64,000 nt of DNA from Streptomyces venezuelae (GCF_008642275.1 NZ_CP029189.1:4008501-4072500), one strand, 5' to 3'. Positions 21,164-31,413 are shown, counted from the first letter of the stretch. The notes: a model not told the origin generated them from the letters alone. Made by a program: numbers and translations.

Positions 21164-23794
21164 CTACTTGGTCTCGGCCTCGGGCTTCGACTCGGTTTCC
21201 GGCTTTGCCTCGGCCTCGGCCTCAGCCTCGGGCTTTGCCTCAGCCTCGGCCGTGTCGGCCGTGTCGGCCGTGTCGGCCTTCGCCTCCGGCTCGGCCTCCG
21301 GCTCGGCGTCCGCCTTCGCCTCAGCCTCAGCCTCGGTCTTGGTCTCCGGCTCTGCCTCCGCAGCCTCCGCCTCGGCCTCCGCCTTGGCCTCAGCTTCGGC
21401 CTCCGCCTCGGCCGCCGCCTTCGCCTTGGCCTCCGCCTCGGCCGCCGCCTTCGCCTTGGCCTCCGCCTCAGCCGCCGCCTTCGCGGCAGCGGCCTCCGCC
21501 TCGGCCTTCGCAGCCGCCTCCGCCTCGGCCGCGGCCTCCGCCTCGGCCTGCGCCGCGAGCGCCGCCAGCTCCTCCTCCGTCGGGCCCGGGGCCTTCACGG
21601 AGTCCAGCAGCAGCTGCGCCACGTCGACGACCTGGACGTGTTCCTTCGCCTGGCCGTCGTTCTTCTTGCCGTTCACCGAGTCGGTGAGCATCACGAGGCA
21701 GAAGGGGCAGGCGGTGGAGACGATGTCCGGGTTCAGGGACAGGGCCTCGTCGACGCGCTCGTTGTTGATGCGCTTGCCGATCCGCTCCTCCATCCACATC
21801 CGCGCGCCACCGGCGCCACAGCAGAAGCCCCGCTCCTTGTGGCGGTGCATCTCCTGCTGGCGCAGGCCCGGCACGGCCGACATGATCTCGCGCGGCGGCG
21901 TGTAGACCTTGTTGTGCCGGCCCAGGTAGCACGGGTCGTGGTACGTGATCAGGCCGTCGACCGGGGTCACCGGCAGCAGCCGGCCCTCGTCGATCAGGTG
22001 CTGCAGCAGCTGCGTGTGGTGGATGACCTCGTACTCGCCGCCCAGCTGCGGGTACTCGTTCGCGATGGTGTTGAAGCAGTGCGGGCAGGTCGAGACGATC
22101 CGCTTCGCCGACTTCGGCTTCTTCGTCGACGGGTCGTCGTCGTCCTCGCCGAAGGCCATGTTCAGCATGGCCACGTTCTCCTGGCCCAGCTGCTGGAACA
22201 GCGGCTCGTTGCCCAGGCGGCGCGGCGAGTCACCGGTGCACTTCTCGTCGCCGCCCATGATCGCGAACTTGACGCCCGCGATGTTCAGCAGCTCCGCGAA
22301 GGCCTTCGTGGTCTTCTTGGCCCGGTCCTCCAGGGCGCCGGCGCAGCCGACCCAGTAGAGGTAGTCGAACTCGGAGAGGTCCTCCGCGTCCTTGCCGATG
22401 ATCGGGACCTCGAAGTCCACCTCCTTCGTCCACTCGACGCGCTGCTTCTTCGCCAGGCCCCAGGGGTTGCCCTTCTTCTCCAGGTTCTTGAGCATCGTGC
22501 CCGCCTCCGACGGGAACGCGCTCTCGATCATCACCTGGTAGCGGCGCATGTCGACGATGTGGTCGATGTGCTCGATGTCGACCGGGCACTGCTCCACGCA
22601 CGCACCGCAGGTGGTGCAGGACCACAGCACGTCCGGGTCGATGACGCCGTTCTCCTCGGCGGTGCCGATCAGCGGGCGCTCGGCCTCCGCGAGAGCGGCG
22701 GCCGGGACACCGGCGAGCTGCTCCGCCGTGGCCTTCTCGTTGCCCTCCATGTCCTTGCCGCCACCGGCGAGCAGGTACGGGGCCTTGGCGTGCGCGTGGT
22801 CGCGCAGCGACATGATGAGCAGCTTCGGGGACAGCGGCTTGCCCGTGTTCCAGGCCGGGCACTGCGACTGGCAGCGACCGCACTCGGTGCACGTGGAGAA
22901 GTCGAGGATGCCCTTCCAGGAGAACTGCTCGACCTGCGAGACGCCGAAGTTGTCGTCCTCGCCCGGGTCCTCGAAGTCGATCTCCTTGCCGCCCGAGGTC
23001 ATCGGCTGCAGCGCGCCCAGCGCGGTCGCACCGTCGGCGTTCCGCTTGAACCAGATGTTCGGGAAGCCGAGGAAGCGGTGCCAGGCGACACCCATGTTGG
23101 TGTTGAGCGAGACCACGATCATCCAGATCAGCGAGGTGCCGATCTTGATCATCGCGGTGAAGTAGATGGCGTTCTGCAGCGCGCTCGCCGAGAGCCCCTT
23201 GAAGGCCAGGACCAGCGGGTACGAGACGAAGTACGCCGGCTCGTAGCTGTCCACGTGGTGGATCGCGCCTTCGAGGCCGCGCAGGCACAGGATCGCGAGG
23301 CCGATGGTCAGGATGATGTACTCGACGAAGTACGCCTGCCAGGCCTTCGAGCCGGTGAAGCGGGACTTGCGGCCGGCCCGGGAGGGCAGGCTCAGCAGCC
23401 GGATCGCCATCAGGACCACGATGCCGAGGACCGTCATCAGGCCGATGAACTCGATGTAGAGCTCGAACGGCAGGAACCCGCCGACGATCGGCAGCACCCA
23501 GTCGGCCTGGAAGAGCTGGCCGTAGGCCTGCGCCAGGGTCGGCGGCAGCGTCAGGAAGCCGATGGCGACGAACCAGTGCGCGAAGCCGACGATGCCCCAG
23601 CGGTTCATCCGGCTGTGGCCGAGGAACTCGCGGACGAGGGTGAGCGTTCGGGCCTTGGGGTCGTCCGTACGGCTGCCGGCCGGCACGGGCTGGCCGAGCT
23701 TCACGAAGCGGTAGATCTGCGCCACGGCTCGTGCGAGCAGCGCGACGCCGACCACGGTCAGGACCAGCGACACGATGATCGCGGCGAGTTGCAT
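21164..23794 (-). CDS. EtfD-like membrane Fe-S oxidoreductase (heterodisulfide-reductase related)
   Basis: An 876-residue protein. Residues 1-250 hold about six membrane helices of nitrate-reductase-gamma type. Two 4Fe-4S motifs follow (CTECGRCQSQCP near 303, CTTCGACVEQCP near 398), then CCG domains (VGCAGALEDR, STCPHCFN, HDPCYLGRHN and RGFCCGAGGARMW near 655). This layout matches mycobacterial EtfD (Rv0338c), which passes electrons from ETF to menaquinone in fatty acid oxidation; I infer the same role. The last 140 residues (from about 735) are a low-complexity Ala/Glu/Lys tail with QAEAEAAAEAEAAAKAEAEA-like runs and a TADTADTAD block, absent from most homologs. Confidence 0.88.
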   Translation of the reverse strand: MQLAAIIVSLVLTVVGVALLARAVAQIYRFVKLGQPVPAGSRTDDPKARTLTLVREFLGHSRMNRWGIVGFAHWFVAIGFLTLPPTLAQAYGQLFQADWVLPIVGGFLPFELYIEFIGLMTVLGIVVLMAIRLLSLPSRAGRKSRFTGSKAWQAYFVEYIILTIGLAILCLRGLEGAIHHVDSYEPAYFVSYPLVLAFKGLSASALQNAIYFTAMIKIGTSLIWMIVVSLNTNMGVAWHRFLGFPNIWFKRNADGATALGALQPMTSGGKEIDFEDPGEDDNFGVSQVEQFSWKGILDFSTCTECGRCQSQCPAWNTGKPLSPKLLIMSLRDHAHAKAPYLLAGGGKDMEGNEKATAEQLAGVPAAALAEAERPLIGTAEENGVIDPDVLWSCTTCGACVEQCPVDIEHIDHIVDMRRYQVMIESAFPSEAGTMLKNLEKKGNPWGLAKKQRVEWTKEVDFEVPIIGKDAEDLSEFDYLYWVGCAGALEDRAKKTTKAFAELLNIAGVKFAIMGGDEKCTGDSPRRLGNEPLFQQLGQENVAMLNMAFGEDDDDPSTKKPKSAKRIVSTCPHCFNTIANEYPQLGGEYEVIHHTQLLQHLIDEGRLLPVTPVDGLITYHDPCYLGRHNKVYTPPREIMSAVPGLRQQEMHRHKERGFCCGAGGARMWMEERIGKRINNERVDEALSLNPDIVSTACPFCLVMLTDSVNGKKNDGQAKEHVQVVDVAQLLLDSVKAPGPTEEELAALAAQAEAEAAAEAEAAAKAEAEAAAAKAAAEAEAKAKAAAEAEAKAKAAAEAEAEAEAKAEAEAEAAEAEPETKTEAEAEAKADAEPEAEPEAKADTADTADTAEAEAKPEAEAEAEAKPETESKPEAETK

Positions 23795-23816
23795 GGAAGG
23801 GCTCCTCGGGCGGCAC

Positions 23817-23830
23817 TTACTAAGCGGTAA
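23817..23830 (-). promoter_or_regulatory. Inverted repeat TTAC-N6-GTAA in the EtfD-like promoter
   Basis: ACTTACTAAGCGGTAACT lies 22 bases before the ATG of the Fe-S reductase gene. The half-sites TTAC/GTAA recall TetR-type operators of fatty-acid-degradation genes in actinobacteria. The regulator is not in the window. Confidence 0.5.
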
Positions 23831-23904
23831 CTTATGAAGTCAAGGCTTGAGGTTACCCATTCCCGACGCCGCAATGTAGCTGAGCGTGCGGTGATCTGTG
23901 TCGC

Positions 23905-24471
23905 TCAGGCGACCCTTTGCCGGTACGCCGCACGCGGGGTCTGCGCCAGGATCGCGAGGTCCATCCCGAGCCAGTGGTTCTCCACATAATGCCGGTCGAG
24001 CAGGGCCATCTCCTCCCAGGGGAGGTCCGAACGCGCGCTGACCTGCCACAATCCGGTCATTCCGGGACGGACGAGGAGCCGCTCGGGGCGGTCCGTACGG
24101 GCCTCCGGGCGCGGGCCGACCAGCGACATCTCGCCGCGGGCCACGTTCAGCAGCTGCGGGAGGGCGTCGAGGGCGCACCGCTCCAGGAGTGCGCCCGTCC
24201 GCCCCGCCGAGGCCGTGTCGAAGCGCCAGGTCCGGAACGGGCGCCCGGCGAGGCCGGCGGCGGCCTCCCGGGTGAAGGGGCGCCCGCCGGTGGCCGCGTA
24301 CAGCAGTGCCGTGGCCGCGGCCAGGACCGGTGCGAGCGGGATCAGCAGGATCGCCACCCCGACGAGGTCGAGCACCCTCTTCGCCGGCGGCCACACCGGC
24401 CGGAGTCCTGGCCGGACGGGGAGGGGCAGCAGCAGGGGCATGCCTGCACGCTGCCGTACGGCCCCCTCCAC
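23905..24471 (-). CDS. Sugar-phosphate transferase (polyprenyl-phosphate glycosyl-1-phosphate transferase)
   Basis: A 188-residue monotopic phosphoglycosyl transferase, PglC/WcaJ C-terminal type, which moves a sugar-1-phosphate from a UDP-sugar to undecaprenyl phosphate. One membrane helix lies at about residues 36-60, then ARGEMSLVGPRPE, RPGMTGLWQVSARSDLPWEE and LGMDLAILAQT. In the catalytic dyad normally Asp-Glu-Leu-Pro the sequence here reads LDALPQLLN: the Asp nucleophile is kept, Glu is Ala. The first 30 residues are basic. It stands alone upstream of and divergent from dnaK. Activity is uncertain because of the Ala. Confidence 0.85.
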   Translation of the reverse strand: MEGAVRQRAGMPLLLPLPVRPGLRPVWPPAKRVLDLVGVAILLIPLAPVLAAATALLYAATGGRPFTREAAAGLAGRPFRTWRFDTASAGRTGALLERCALDALPQLLNVARGEMSLVGPRPEARTDRPERLLVRPGMTGLWQVSARSDLPWEEMALLDRHYVENHWLGMDLAILAQTPRAAYRQRVA

Positions 24472-24603
24472 TGTGCGGTGGCGCGCGGCCGGAGTGCCCC
24501 GTTCGGCCGCCCCGCAGGGGCCCGGCGCAGGGACCCGGCCCCGGGCCCCGGGGCGCCTGACCGCAGGCCGGGAGGGGTGAGGTTGCGCGTAAGCGGCAGC
24601 TAA

Positions 24604-26540
<1,937 letters not shown>

Positions 26541-26541
<1 letters not shown>

Positions 26542-27194
26542 TGTCGGAGGAGACCCCGGGCTTCGACGAGAAGCCCGAAGTCCCCGACGCCGGTCAGGAC
26601 GACGCCGAGCCGAAGGCCGCCGACTCCGCCAAGGAGGAGGCGGCGGCCCCGGCCGGGGACGCAAGCCAGGACGTGGCTCTGCTGGCGCAGCTGGACCAGG
26701 CCCGTACGGCGCTCTCCGAGCGCACCGCGGACCTCCAGCGGCTCCAGGCCGAGTACCAGAACTACCGCCGCCGGGTGGAGCGGGACCGGATCACCGTCAA
26801 GGAGATCGCGGTCGCGTCCCTCCTGACGGAGTTGCTCCCGACCCTGGACGACATCGGCCGGGCGCGGGAGCATGGCGAGCTGGTCGGCGGCTTCAAGTCG
26901 GTGGCCGAATCGCTGGAGACCGTCGCCGCCAAGATGGGCCTGCAGCAGTTCGGCAAGGAGGGCGAGCCCTTCGACCCGACGATCCACGAGGCCCTGATGC
27001 ACTCGTACGCGCCGGACATCACCGAGGACACCTGCGTGGCGATCCTGCAGCCGGGGTACCGGATCGGCGAGCGTACGATCCGTCCCGCACGGGTCGCGGT
27101 GGCCGAGCCCCAGCCGGGCGCGGCCCCGAAGTCCGAGTCCACGGAGGGCGACAAGCCGTCCGGCGAGGACGCGGATGCAGCCGACAAGGGCTGA
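26541..27194 (+). CDS. grpE: Nucleotide exchange factor GrpE
   Basis: A 217-residue protein with an acidic disordered N-terminus (1-45), the long dimerising coiled coil (DQARTALSERTADLQRLQAE), and the beta wing with FGKEGEPFDP, HEALMHSYAPDITEDT and VAILQPGYRIGERTIRPARV. It helps DnaK release ADP. The start shares one base with the dnaK stop, so translation is coupled. Confidence 0.97.
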
Positions 27195-27233
27195 TGCACC
27201 ACACGTAGCGGCACGGGAGGAGGGACACCGGGG

Positions 27234-28415
27234 ATGAACACGAAGGACTTCGTCGAGAAGGACTACTACAAGGTCCTCGGTGTCCCGAAGGACGCCACCG
27301 AGGCCGAGATCAAGAAGGCGTACCGGAAGCTCGCCCGCGAGTTCCACCCGGACGCCAACAAGGGCGACGCCTCCGCCGAGGAGCGCTTCAAGGAGATCTC
27401 CGAGGCGAACGACATCCTCGGTGACGCCAAGAAGCGCAAGGAGTACGACGAGGCGCGCGCGCTGTTCGGCAACGGTGGCTTCCGCCCCGGGCCGGGCGGC
27501 GGCGGCTCGTTCAACTTCGACCTCGGCGACCTCTTCGGAGGGCAGCAGCAGGGCGCCGGCCAGGCCGGCGGCTTCGGCGGCGGCCTGGGTGACGTCTTCG
27601 GCGGCCTCTTCAACCGCGGAGCCGGCCCGGGTGCGGGCACCCGTACCCAGCCGCGCCGCGGCCAGGACATCGAATCGGAGGTCACCCTCTCCTTCACGGA
27701 GGCGGTGGACGGGGCCACGGTCCCGCTCCGGATGTCCTCCCAGGCCCCCTGCAAGGCCTGTTCGGGCACCGGCGACAAGAACGGCACGCCCAGGGTGTGC
27801 CCGACCTGTGTCGGCACCGGCCAGGTCTCGCGGGGCAGCGGCGGCGGGTTCTCGCTGACCGACCCCTGTGCGGACTGCAAGGGCCGCGGCCTGATCGCGG
27901 AGACCCCCTGCGAGGTCTGCAAGGGCAGCGGGCGCGCCCGCAGCTCCCGCACCATGCAGGTCCGGATCCCGGCGGGCGTCTCCGACGGCCAGCGGATCCG
28001 GCTGCGCGGCAAGGGTGCGCCGGGCGAGCGCGGCGGTCCCGGCGGTGACCTCTACGTGGTCGTGCACGTCGGTTCCCACCCGGTGTTCGGCCGCAAGGAC
28101 GACAACCTGACGGTGACCGTGCCCGTGACGTTCGCGGAGGCGGCGCTGGGTGCCGACATCAAGGTTCCGACCCTGAACGGCCCCTCGGTGACGCTGAAGC
28201 TGCCGCCGGGCACCCCCAACGGGCGCACCATGCGGGCGCGCGGCAAGGGCGCGGTCCGCAAGGACGGCACCCGCGGCGACCTGCTGGTCACGGTGGAGGT
28301 CGCGGTTCCGACCGAGCTGTCCGACAAGGCCCGTGAGGCCCTGGAGATGTACCGCGAGGCGACGGAGTCGCAGGACCCGCGCTCCGCGCTGTTCGAGTCC
28401 GCGAAGGGAGCATGA
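27234..28415 (+). CDS. dnaJ: Chaperone protein DnaJ (Hsp40)
   Basis: A 393-residue type A DnaJ. J domain at 5-75 (DYYKVLGVPKDATEAEIKKA with the HPD triad), Gly/Phe-rich linker (GGGGSFNFDLGDLFGG), four zinc-finger CxxCxGxG motifs at about 165-230 (CKACSGTG, CPTCVGTG, CADCKGRG, CEVCKGSG), then the C-terminal substrate domains with RIRLRGKGAPGERGG. It stimulates the DnaK ATPase. It starts 40 bases after grpE with GGGAGGAGGG as ribosome site, and its end overlaps hspR as ATGA. Confidence 0.98.
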   Translation: MNTKDFVEKDYYKVLGVPKDATEAEIKKAYRKLAREFHPDANKGDASAEERFKEISEANDILGDAKKRKEYDEARALFGNGGFRPGPGGGGSFNFDLGDLFGGQQQGAGQAGGFGGGLGDVFGGLFNRGAGPGAGTRTQPRRGQDIESEVTLSFTEAVDGATVPLRMSSQAPCKACSGTGDKNGTPRVCPTCVGTGQVSRGSGGGFSLTDPCADCKGRGLIAETPCEVCKGSGRARSSRTMQVRIPAGVSDGQRIRLRGKGAPGERGGPGGDLYVVVHVGSHPVFGRKDDNLTVTVPVTFAEAALGADIKVPTLNGPSVTLKLPPGTPNGRTMRARGKGAVRKDGTRGDLLVTVEVAVPTELSDKAREALEMYREATESQDPRSALFESAKGA

Positions 28416-28888
28416 CCATGGACGGCCGCCGACGACAGTCCTCCCGCCTGGGCGGGGGCTACCAGCTCACCGACGAGACCCCGGTCTACGTGATCTCGGT
28501 GGCCGCCCAGCTCTCGGGTCTGCACCCGCAGACCCTCCGCCAGTACGACCGTCTCGGTCTGGTCTCCCCGGACCGTACGGCCGGCCGCGGTCGGCGCTAC
28601 TCGGCCCGTGACATCGAACTGCTCCGTACGGTGCAGGCGCTGTCGCAGGACGAGGGCATCAACCTGGCGGGCATCAAGCGCATCATCGAACTGGAGAACC
28701 AGGTCGCCGCGCTCCAGCAGCGCGTGGCCGAGCTCTCGGCGGCCGTGGACGGTGCGGCGGCCGCGCTGCAGGCCCGCGAGGCCCAGGTGCACGCCTCGTA
28801 CCGGCGCGACCTGGTCCCGTACCAGCCCCCGCAGCCGGGCAGCGCCCTGGTGGTCTGGCGCCCCAGCCCCAAGCGCCCGCTGGACTGA
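28412..28888 (+). CDS. hspR: Heat-shock repressor HspR (MerR family)
   Basis: A 158-residue MerR-type repressor. The winged helix lies at about 27-95 (VYVISVAAQLSGLHPQTLRQ, then YDRLGLVSPDRTAGRGRRYS), followed by a coiled coil (IIELENQVAALQQRVAELSA) for dimerisation. It represses dnaK, clpB and other heat-shock genes at HAIR sites, acting with DnaK as sensor. Three candidate HAIRs are in this window (24606, 24658, 31319). It is coupled to dnaJ through ATGA, giving negative feedback on the operon. Confidence 0.96.
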   Translation: MTMDGRRRQSSRLGGGYQLTDETPVYVISVAAQLSGLHPQTLRQYDRLGLVSPDRTAGRGRRYSARDIELLRTVQALSQDEGINLAGIKRIIELENQVAALQQRVAELSAAVDGAAAALQAREAQVHASYRRDLVPYQPPQPGSALVVWRPSPKRPLD

Positions 28889-28920
28889 CCGGGGCCCTGG
28901 TCCCGGTCCCCCGTCGCACC

Positions 28921-28956
28921 CCTCAGGCCCCGCCCCTCCCAGGGCGGGGCCTGAGG
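28921..28956 (+). terminator. Terminator of the dnaK operon
   Basis: A 15-bp perfect stem (CCTCAGGCCCCGCCC with its complement) and a 6-base loop, 32 bases after hspR; also faces the convergent LuxR gene. Confidence 0.9.
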
Positions 28957-28979
28957 GCTGTCAGAGGGCCTCAGGGGCC

Positions 28980-29990
28980 TCAGAGGCCTGCCTGGTCCTG
29001 GTCCCGGTCGTCGTGGTTCTCGTGGTCCGGATGCCCGTCGCAGTCCTGCTCCGGGCCGGAGGGCCGGCCCAGGATGCCGGCCTGGGCGATGAGGTAGCCG
29101 AGCTGTGCGCGGCTGCCGCTGCCGAGGGTGGTGGCGAGCTTGGCGATGTGCGCCCGGCAGGTCCGGACGTTCATGCCCAGGCGGCGCGCTATGGCCTCGT
29201 CGACATGGCCCTCGATCAGGAGCTGGGCGATGGTCCGCTGCACTCCGGAGATCCCGCCGGGGGTGCTGCGGTAGGTGACTTCCTCCTGGAGGGGCACCGC
29301 GCGGTGCCACAGCTGCTCGAACACCTTGATGAGGTAGTCGACCAGGCCGGGATGGCGCAGTTCCAGGGCGACCCGGCGGTCGTCGCTCACCGGTATGAAG
29401 GCCACCGTGCGGTCGAAGATGATCAGGCGTTCGATCAGCTCCTCCAGCGTGCGGATCTCCACTTTGCCCGTCGAGATCCGCTCCACGTAGGCGAGCGTGC
29501 CCTGGCTGTGCCGTGCGGTGTGCTGGTAGAGGGTCCGTATGCTGACCCCGCGGTCGATCAGCGGCTGGTCGCGTTCCAGGGCCTGGGTGAGGGCCAGGGA
29601 GGGCCGGGCGCCGCCCGGCTGGACCGTCAGCACCTCGGTGTGACATTCGGCCGTCGCGAGGTTCAGGGCGGCGTTGATCTGTTCGAAACCCTCCAGCACC
29701 GTGATGGCGTGGGTGTTGGCCGGGCTCTGTGCGCTGATGGCCAGGAAAGGCTCGAAAGTGTCGGTGAGATCTACAGCGCTGCGTCGGCGGTCCTGGATCT
29801 CGCGTTCAATCGGATGGAGCCGTTGAGCCAAAGCCACGGACGGGGGAACCGGACGCAGCTGGTTCGCGTCATCCGGGTCGGGCTGCAGAAGAGCGAATTC
29901 AAGCAGGCAGGGGGCGTTCTGGATCTCGCCCCGGGCGATCCGGCCGGTGCTCAGCGCGGTGGCGTAGAGCCGCGTCCCCTCGGTGCACAT
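28980..29990 (-). CDS. LuxR-type regulator with TrmB/PLD-like sensor region
   Basis: A 336-residue protein if ATG 29990 is used (GTG 29999 is near). The C-terminal helix-turn-helix of LuxR/FixJ type lies at about 270-320 (LLIEGHVDEAIARRLGMNVR, then TCRAHIAKLATTLG). Residues 60-240 hold a PLD-like, TrmB-related fold (LIDRGVSIRTLYQHTAR, LEELIERLIIFDRTVAFIPV), which in relatives binds small ligands. The last 30 residues are acidic (ENHDDRDQDQ). It is divergent from the DTGWT-peptide operon with about 180 bases between the starts, so it is the natural candidate for its regulator. Ligand unknown. Confidence 0.8.
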   Translation of the reverse strand: MCTEGTRLYATALSTGRIARGEIQNAPCLLEFALLQPDPDDANQLRPVPPSVALAQRLHPIEREIQDRRRSAVDLTDTFEPFLAISAQSPANTHAITVLEGFEQINAALNLATAECHTEVLTVQPGGARPSLALTQALERDQPLIDRGVSIRTLYQHTARHSQGTLAYVERISTGKVEIRTLEELIERLIIFDRTVAFIPVSDDRRVALELRHPGLVDYLIKVFEQLWHRAVPLQEEVTYRSTPGGISGVQRTIAQLLIEGHVDEAIARRLGMNVRTCRAHIAKLATTLGSGSRAQLGYLIAQAGILGRPSGPEQDCDGHPDHENHDDRDQDQAGL

Positions 29991-30167
29991 GGACGTCACA
30001 GGGTGGGGATGTGTCGCCTTTGTCTCGTTTCGCGTCAAATCTCCACCCCCCAGGGTCCTGAACATGCAAGAACATGATGCATCGTCCCTGTGGCATTGAC
30101 GTGCCTGAATGAGCCATCGTCTGTCACGCGGGGGAGAGGATTCCATCAAGTGAGGACGAAGCCGACC
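29991..30167. promoter_or_regulatory. Divergent promoter region of the DTGWT-peptide locus
   Basis: Contains GAACATG repeated 11 bases apart (30059 and 30070) and TTGACG near 30095 in the direction of the peptide gene. No long palindrome was seen. Confidence 0.4.
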
Positions 30168-30422
30168 ATGTACAAGAGAATGCTTCGCTCGGTGCTTGCC
30201 ATAGTTTTCTCCGCCGTTGCGGTTTTTGGGGCAGTCAGCGCCGTCGAAAGTGACGCGGGGAGCGCTAGGGACGGTCAGGGTACGAGCCTGACGAGCACGG
30301 AAGACACCGGCTGGACCACGGCACCCGCGGGTAAGTACGCGGACACCGGCTGGACCAGCGGTCTGCTGGGCGGGAACGGCGATACGGGTTGGACCATCGC
30401 CCCTGTGGCGGTGTCCGCATGA
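30168..30422 (+). CDS. Secreted peptide with three 13-residue DTGWT repeats
   Basis: An 84-residue protein. Residues 1-26 form a Sec signal (MYKRMLRSVLAIVFSAVAVF, then GAVSA before the cut). After a 19-residue spacer the rest of the chain, from residue 46 to the last residue, is exactly three units of 13 residues, each starting DTGWT (DTGWTTAPAGKYA, DTGWTSGLLGGNG, DTGWTIAPVAVSA). The repeats in DNA are exactly 39 bases apart at 30303, 30342 and 30381. I recognise no family. A multi-core peptide precursor, a signal or a surface peptide are all possible. The stop overlaps the next start as ATGA. Confidence 0.8.
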   Translation: MYKRMLRSVLAIVFSAVAVFGAVSAVESDAGSARDGQGTSLTSTEDTGWTTAPAGKYADTGWTSGLLGGNGDTGWTIAPVAVSA

Positions 30423-30733
30423 CCCCCGACGATCGCGGCTTCCGCCGCGAGATGGCCTCCGCCTACCGATCGGGCTGGCAGTTCATCGATCTCGCCACGG
30501 CCATCCCCCACCCTGGCGACTCGCTGATGGTCACCCTGTTCGGCCAACCGATCGTCGTCGTGCGCGAGGAGGACGAGGACGTACGTGCCTACCGGTGCCT
30601 GCGCCGCCCGCGGGGCGCGCCGCAGCCCGTCCGCTGCGAGGTGCGCTACGGAATGGTCTTCGTCAATCTCGATCAGCGCGACCACCAGCTCTTCGAACCC
30701 GATATCACCACCGCCACCCCCCGCAGTGCCTGA
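30419..30733 (+). CDS. Rieske-fold protein lacking both His ligands
   Basis: A 104-residue protein shaped like the N-terminal Rieske domain of ring-hydroxylating oxygenases: SGWQFIDLATAIPHPGDSLM, GQPIVVVREEDEDVRAYRC, and VRYGMVFVNLD. In place of the ligand motifs CxH and CxxH it has C60-L-R62 and C73-EV-R76, so both His are Arg and a normal 2Fe-2S cluster cannot form. There is no oxygenase catalytic domain. It is coupled to the repeat peptide, so it probably serves the peptide (binding, carrying, or modification with another enzyme). Confidence 0.7.
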   Translation: MTPDDRGFRREMASAYRSGWQFIDLATAIPHPGDSLMVTLFGQPIVVVREEDEDVRAYRCLRRPRGAPQPVRCEVRYGMVFVNLDQRDHQLFEPDITTATPRSA

Positions 30734-30779
30734 AGCGATTCCCCCGTCGTTCCAGATCGCTCAGGCGCTACCCCCACAC

Positions 30780-30817
30780 AACGGCGCCATCGTGGACCTG
30801 ACCACGATGGCGCCGTT
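30780..30817 (+). terminator. Terminator of the DTGWT-peptide operon
   Basis: A 16-bp perfect stem (AACGGCGCCATCGTGG with its complement) and a 6-base loop, 46 bases beyond the Rieske-like gene. Confidence 0.9.
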
Positions 30818-30867
30818 GTGACGTCCGCGTCCAGTGCCTGAACCGGACAAGATGAACGCTCAACGGC

Positions 30868-31281
30868 CTACGCGCGCCCCATGGCCCGGTCCAGGGTGAT
30901 CTCCATGACGACCCGGTCGGGATTGGGCGACGGCGTGCGCCCGTAGCGCTCCGCGTAGCGCTCCACTGCGTCGGCGACCGACGCCTCGTCCGTGCGGATC
31001 ACCGCGCGGCCCTCCAGCGTGGCCCAGCGGCGCCCTTCCATCTGGCAGACCGCGACCCGCGCGCCCTGCGGGTGCGCCTCCTGCGCCGCCAGGACGTTGC
31101 GCACCTTCCTGCTGTGCCGGTTGCTGATCACCCGGGCCAGGCCGGCCTCCGGGTCGTACGTCACGCCCACCGGCACCACGTGCGGCGTGCCGTCGGGGCG
31201 CGGGGTCGTCAGGGTGCAGACGTGCCGCTCCCGCCAGAAGGCGAGGTACTCGGGCGTCGGGTTGAGTACGTCATGGGACAT
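30868..31281 (-). CDS. Pyridoxamine-phosphate-oxidase-like (PPOX, flavin/F420 type) protein
   Basis: A 137-residue split-barrel protein. The strand pattern RHVCTLTTPRPDGTPHVVPV is typical of F420- or FMN-dependent PPOX proteins, followed by SRKVRNVLAAQ and the ATLEGRAVIRTDEASVADAV part and a last strand (VVMEITLDRAMG). Length fits the F420-dependent reductase/biliverdin reductase-like subgroup. Substrate unknown. Divergent from clpB. Confidence 0.85.
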   Translation of the reverse strand: MSHDVLNPTPEYLAFWRERHVCTLTTPRPDGTPHVVPVGVTYDPEAGLARVISNRHSRKVRNVLAAQEAHPQGARVAVCQMEGRRWATLEGRAVIRTDEASVADAVERYAERYGRTPSPNPDRVVMEITLDRAMGRA

Positions 31282-31318
31282 GGCCCGAAGGGTACGGGCC
31301 AACGGTGTCCTCACCTGC

Positions 31319-31339
31319 CTTGAGTGGAATAGACTCAAC
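31319..31339 (+). promoter_or_regulatory. HAIR operator of clpB
   Basis: CTTGAGT-N7-ACTCAAC differs at one base from the consensus, 75 bases before the clpB start. The shared HAIR links clpB to the hspR regulon. Confidence 0.92.
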
Positions 31340-31413
31340 TTTGCATACGCTGACTCTGTCAGTGTTGTCGTGGTTGTCGTGGGAGCTACCCCTCGGGGAG
31401 AGGAGCAGACGCA

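Noticed and set aside
21638..23830. Long open frame of 730 codons on the plus strand
   Set aside because: Antisense shadow of the EtfD-like gene; the product is Arg/Leu/Val-rich nonsense and the real gene has clear Fe-S motifs.
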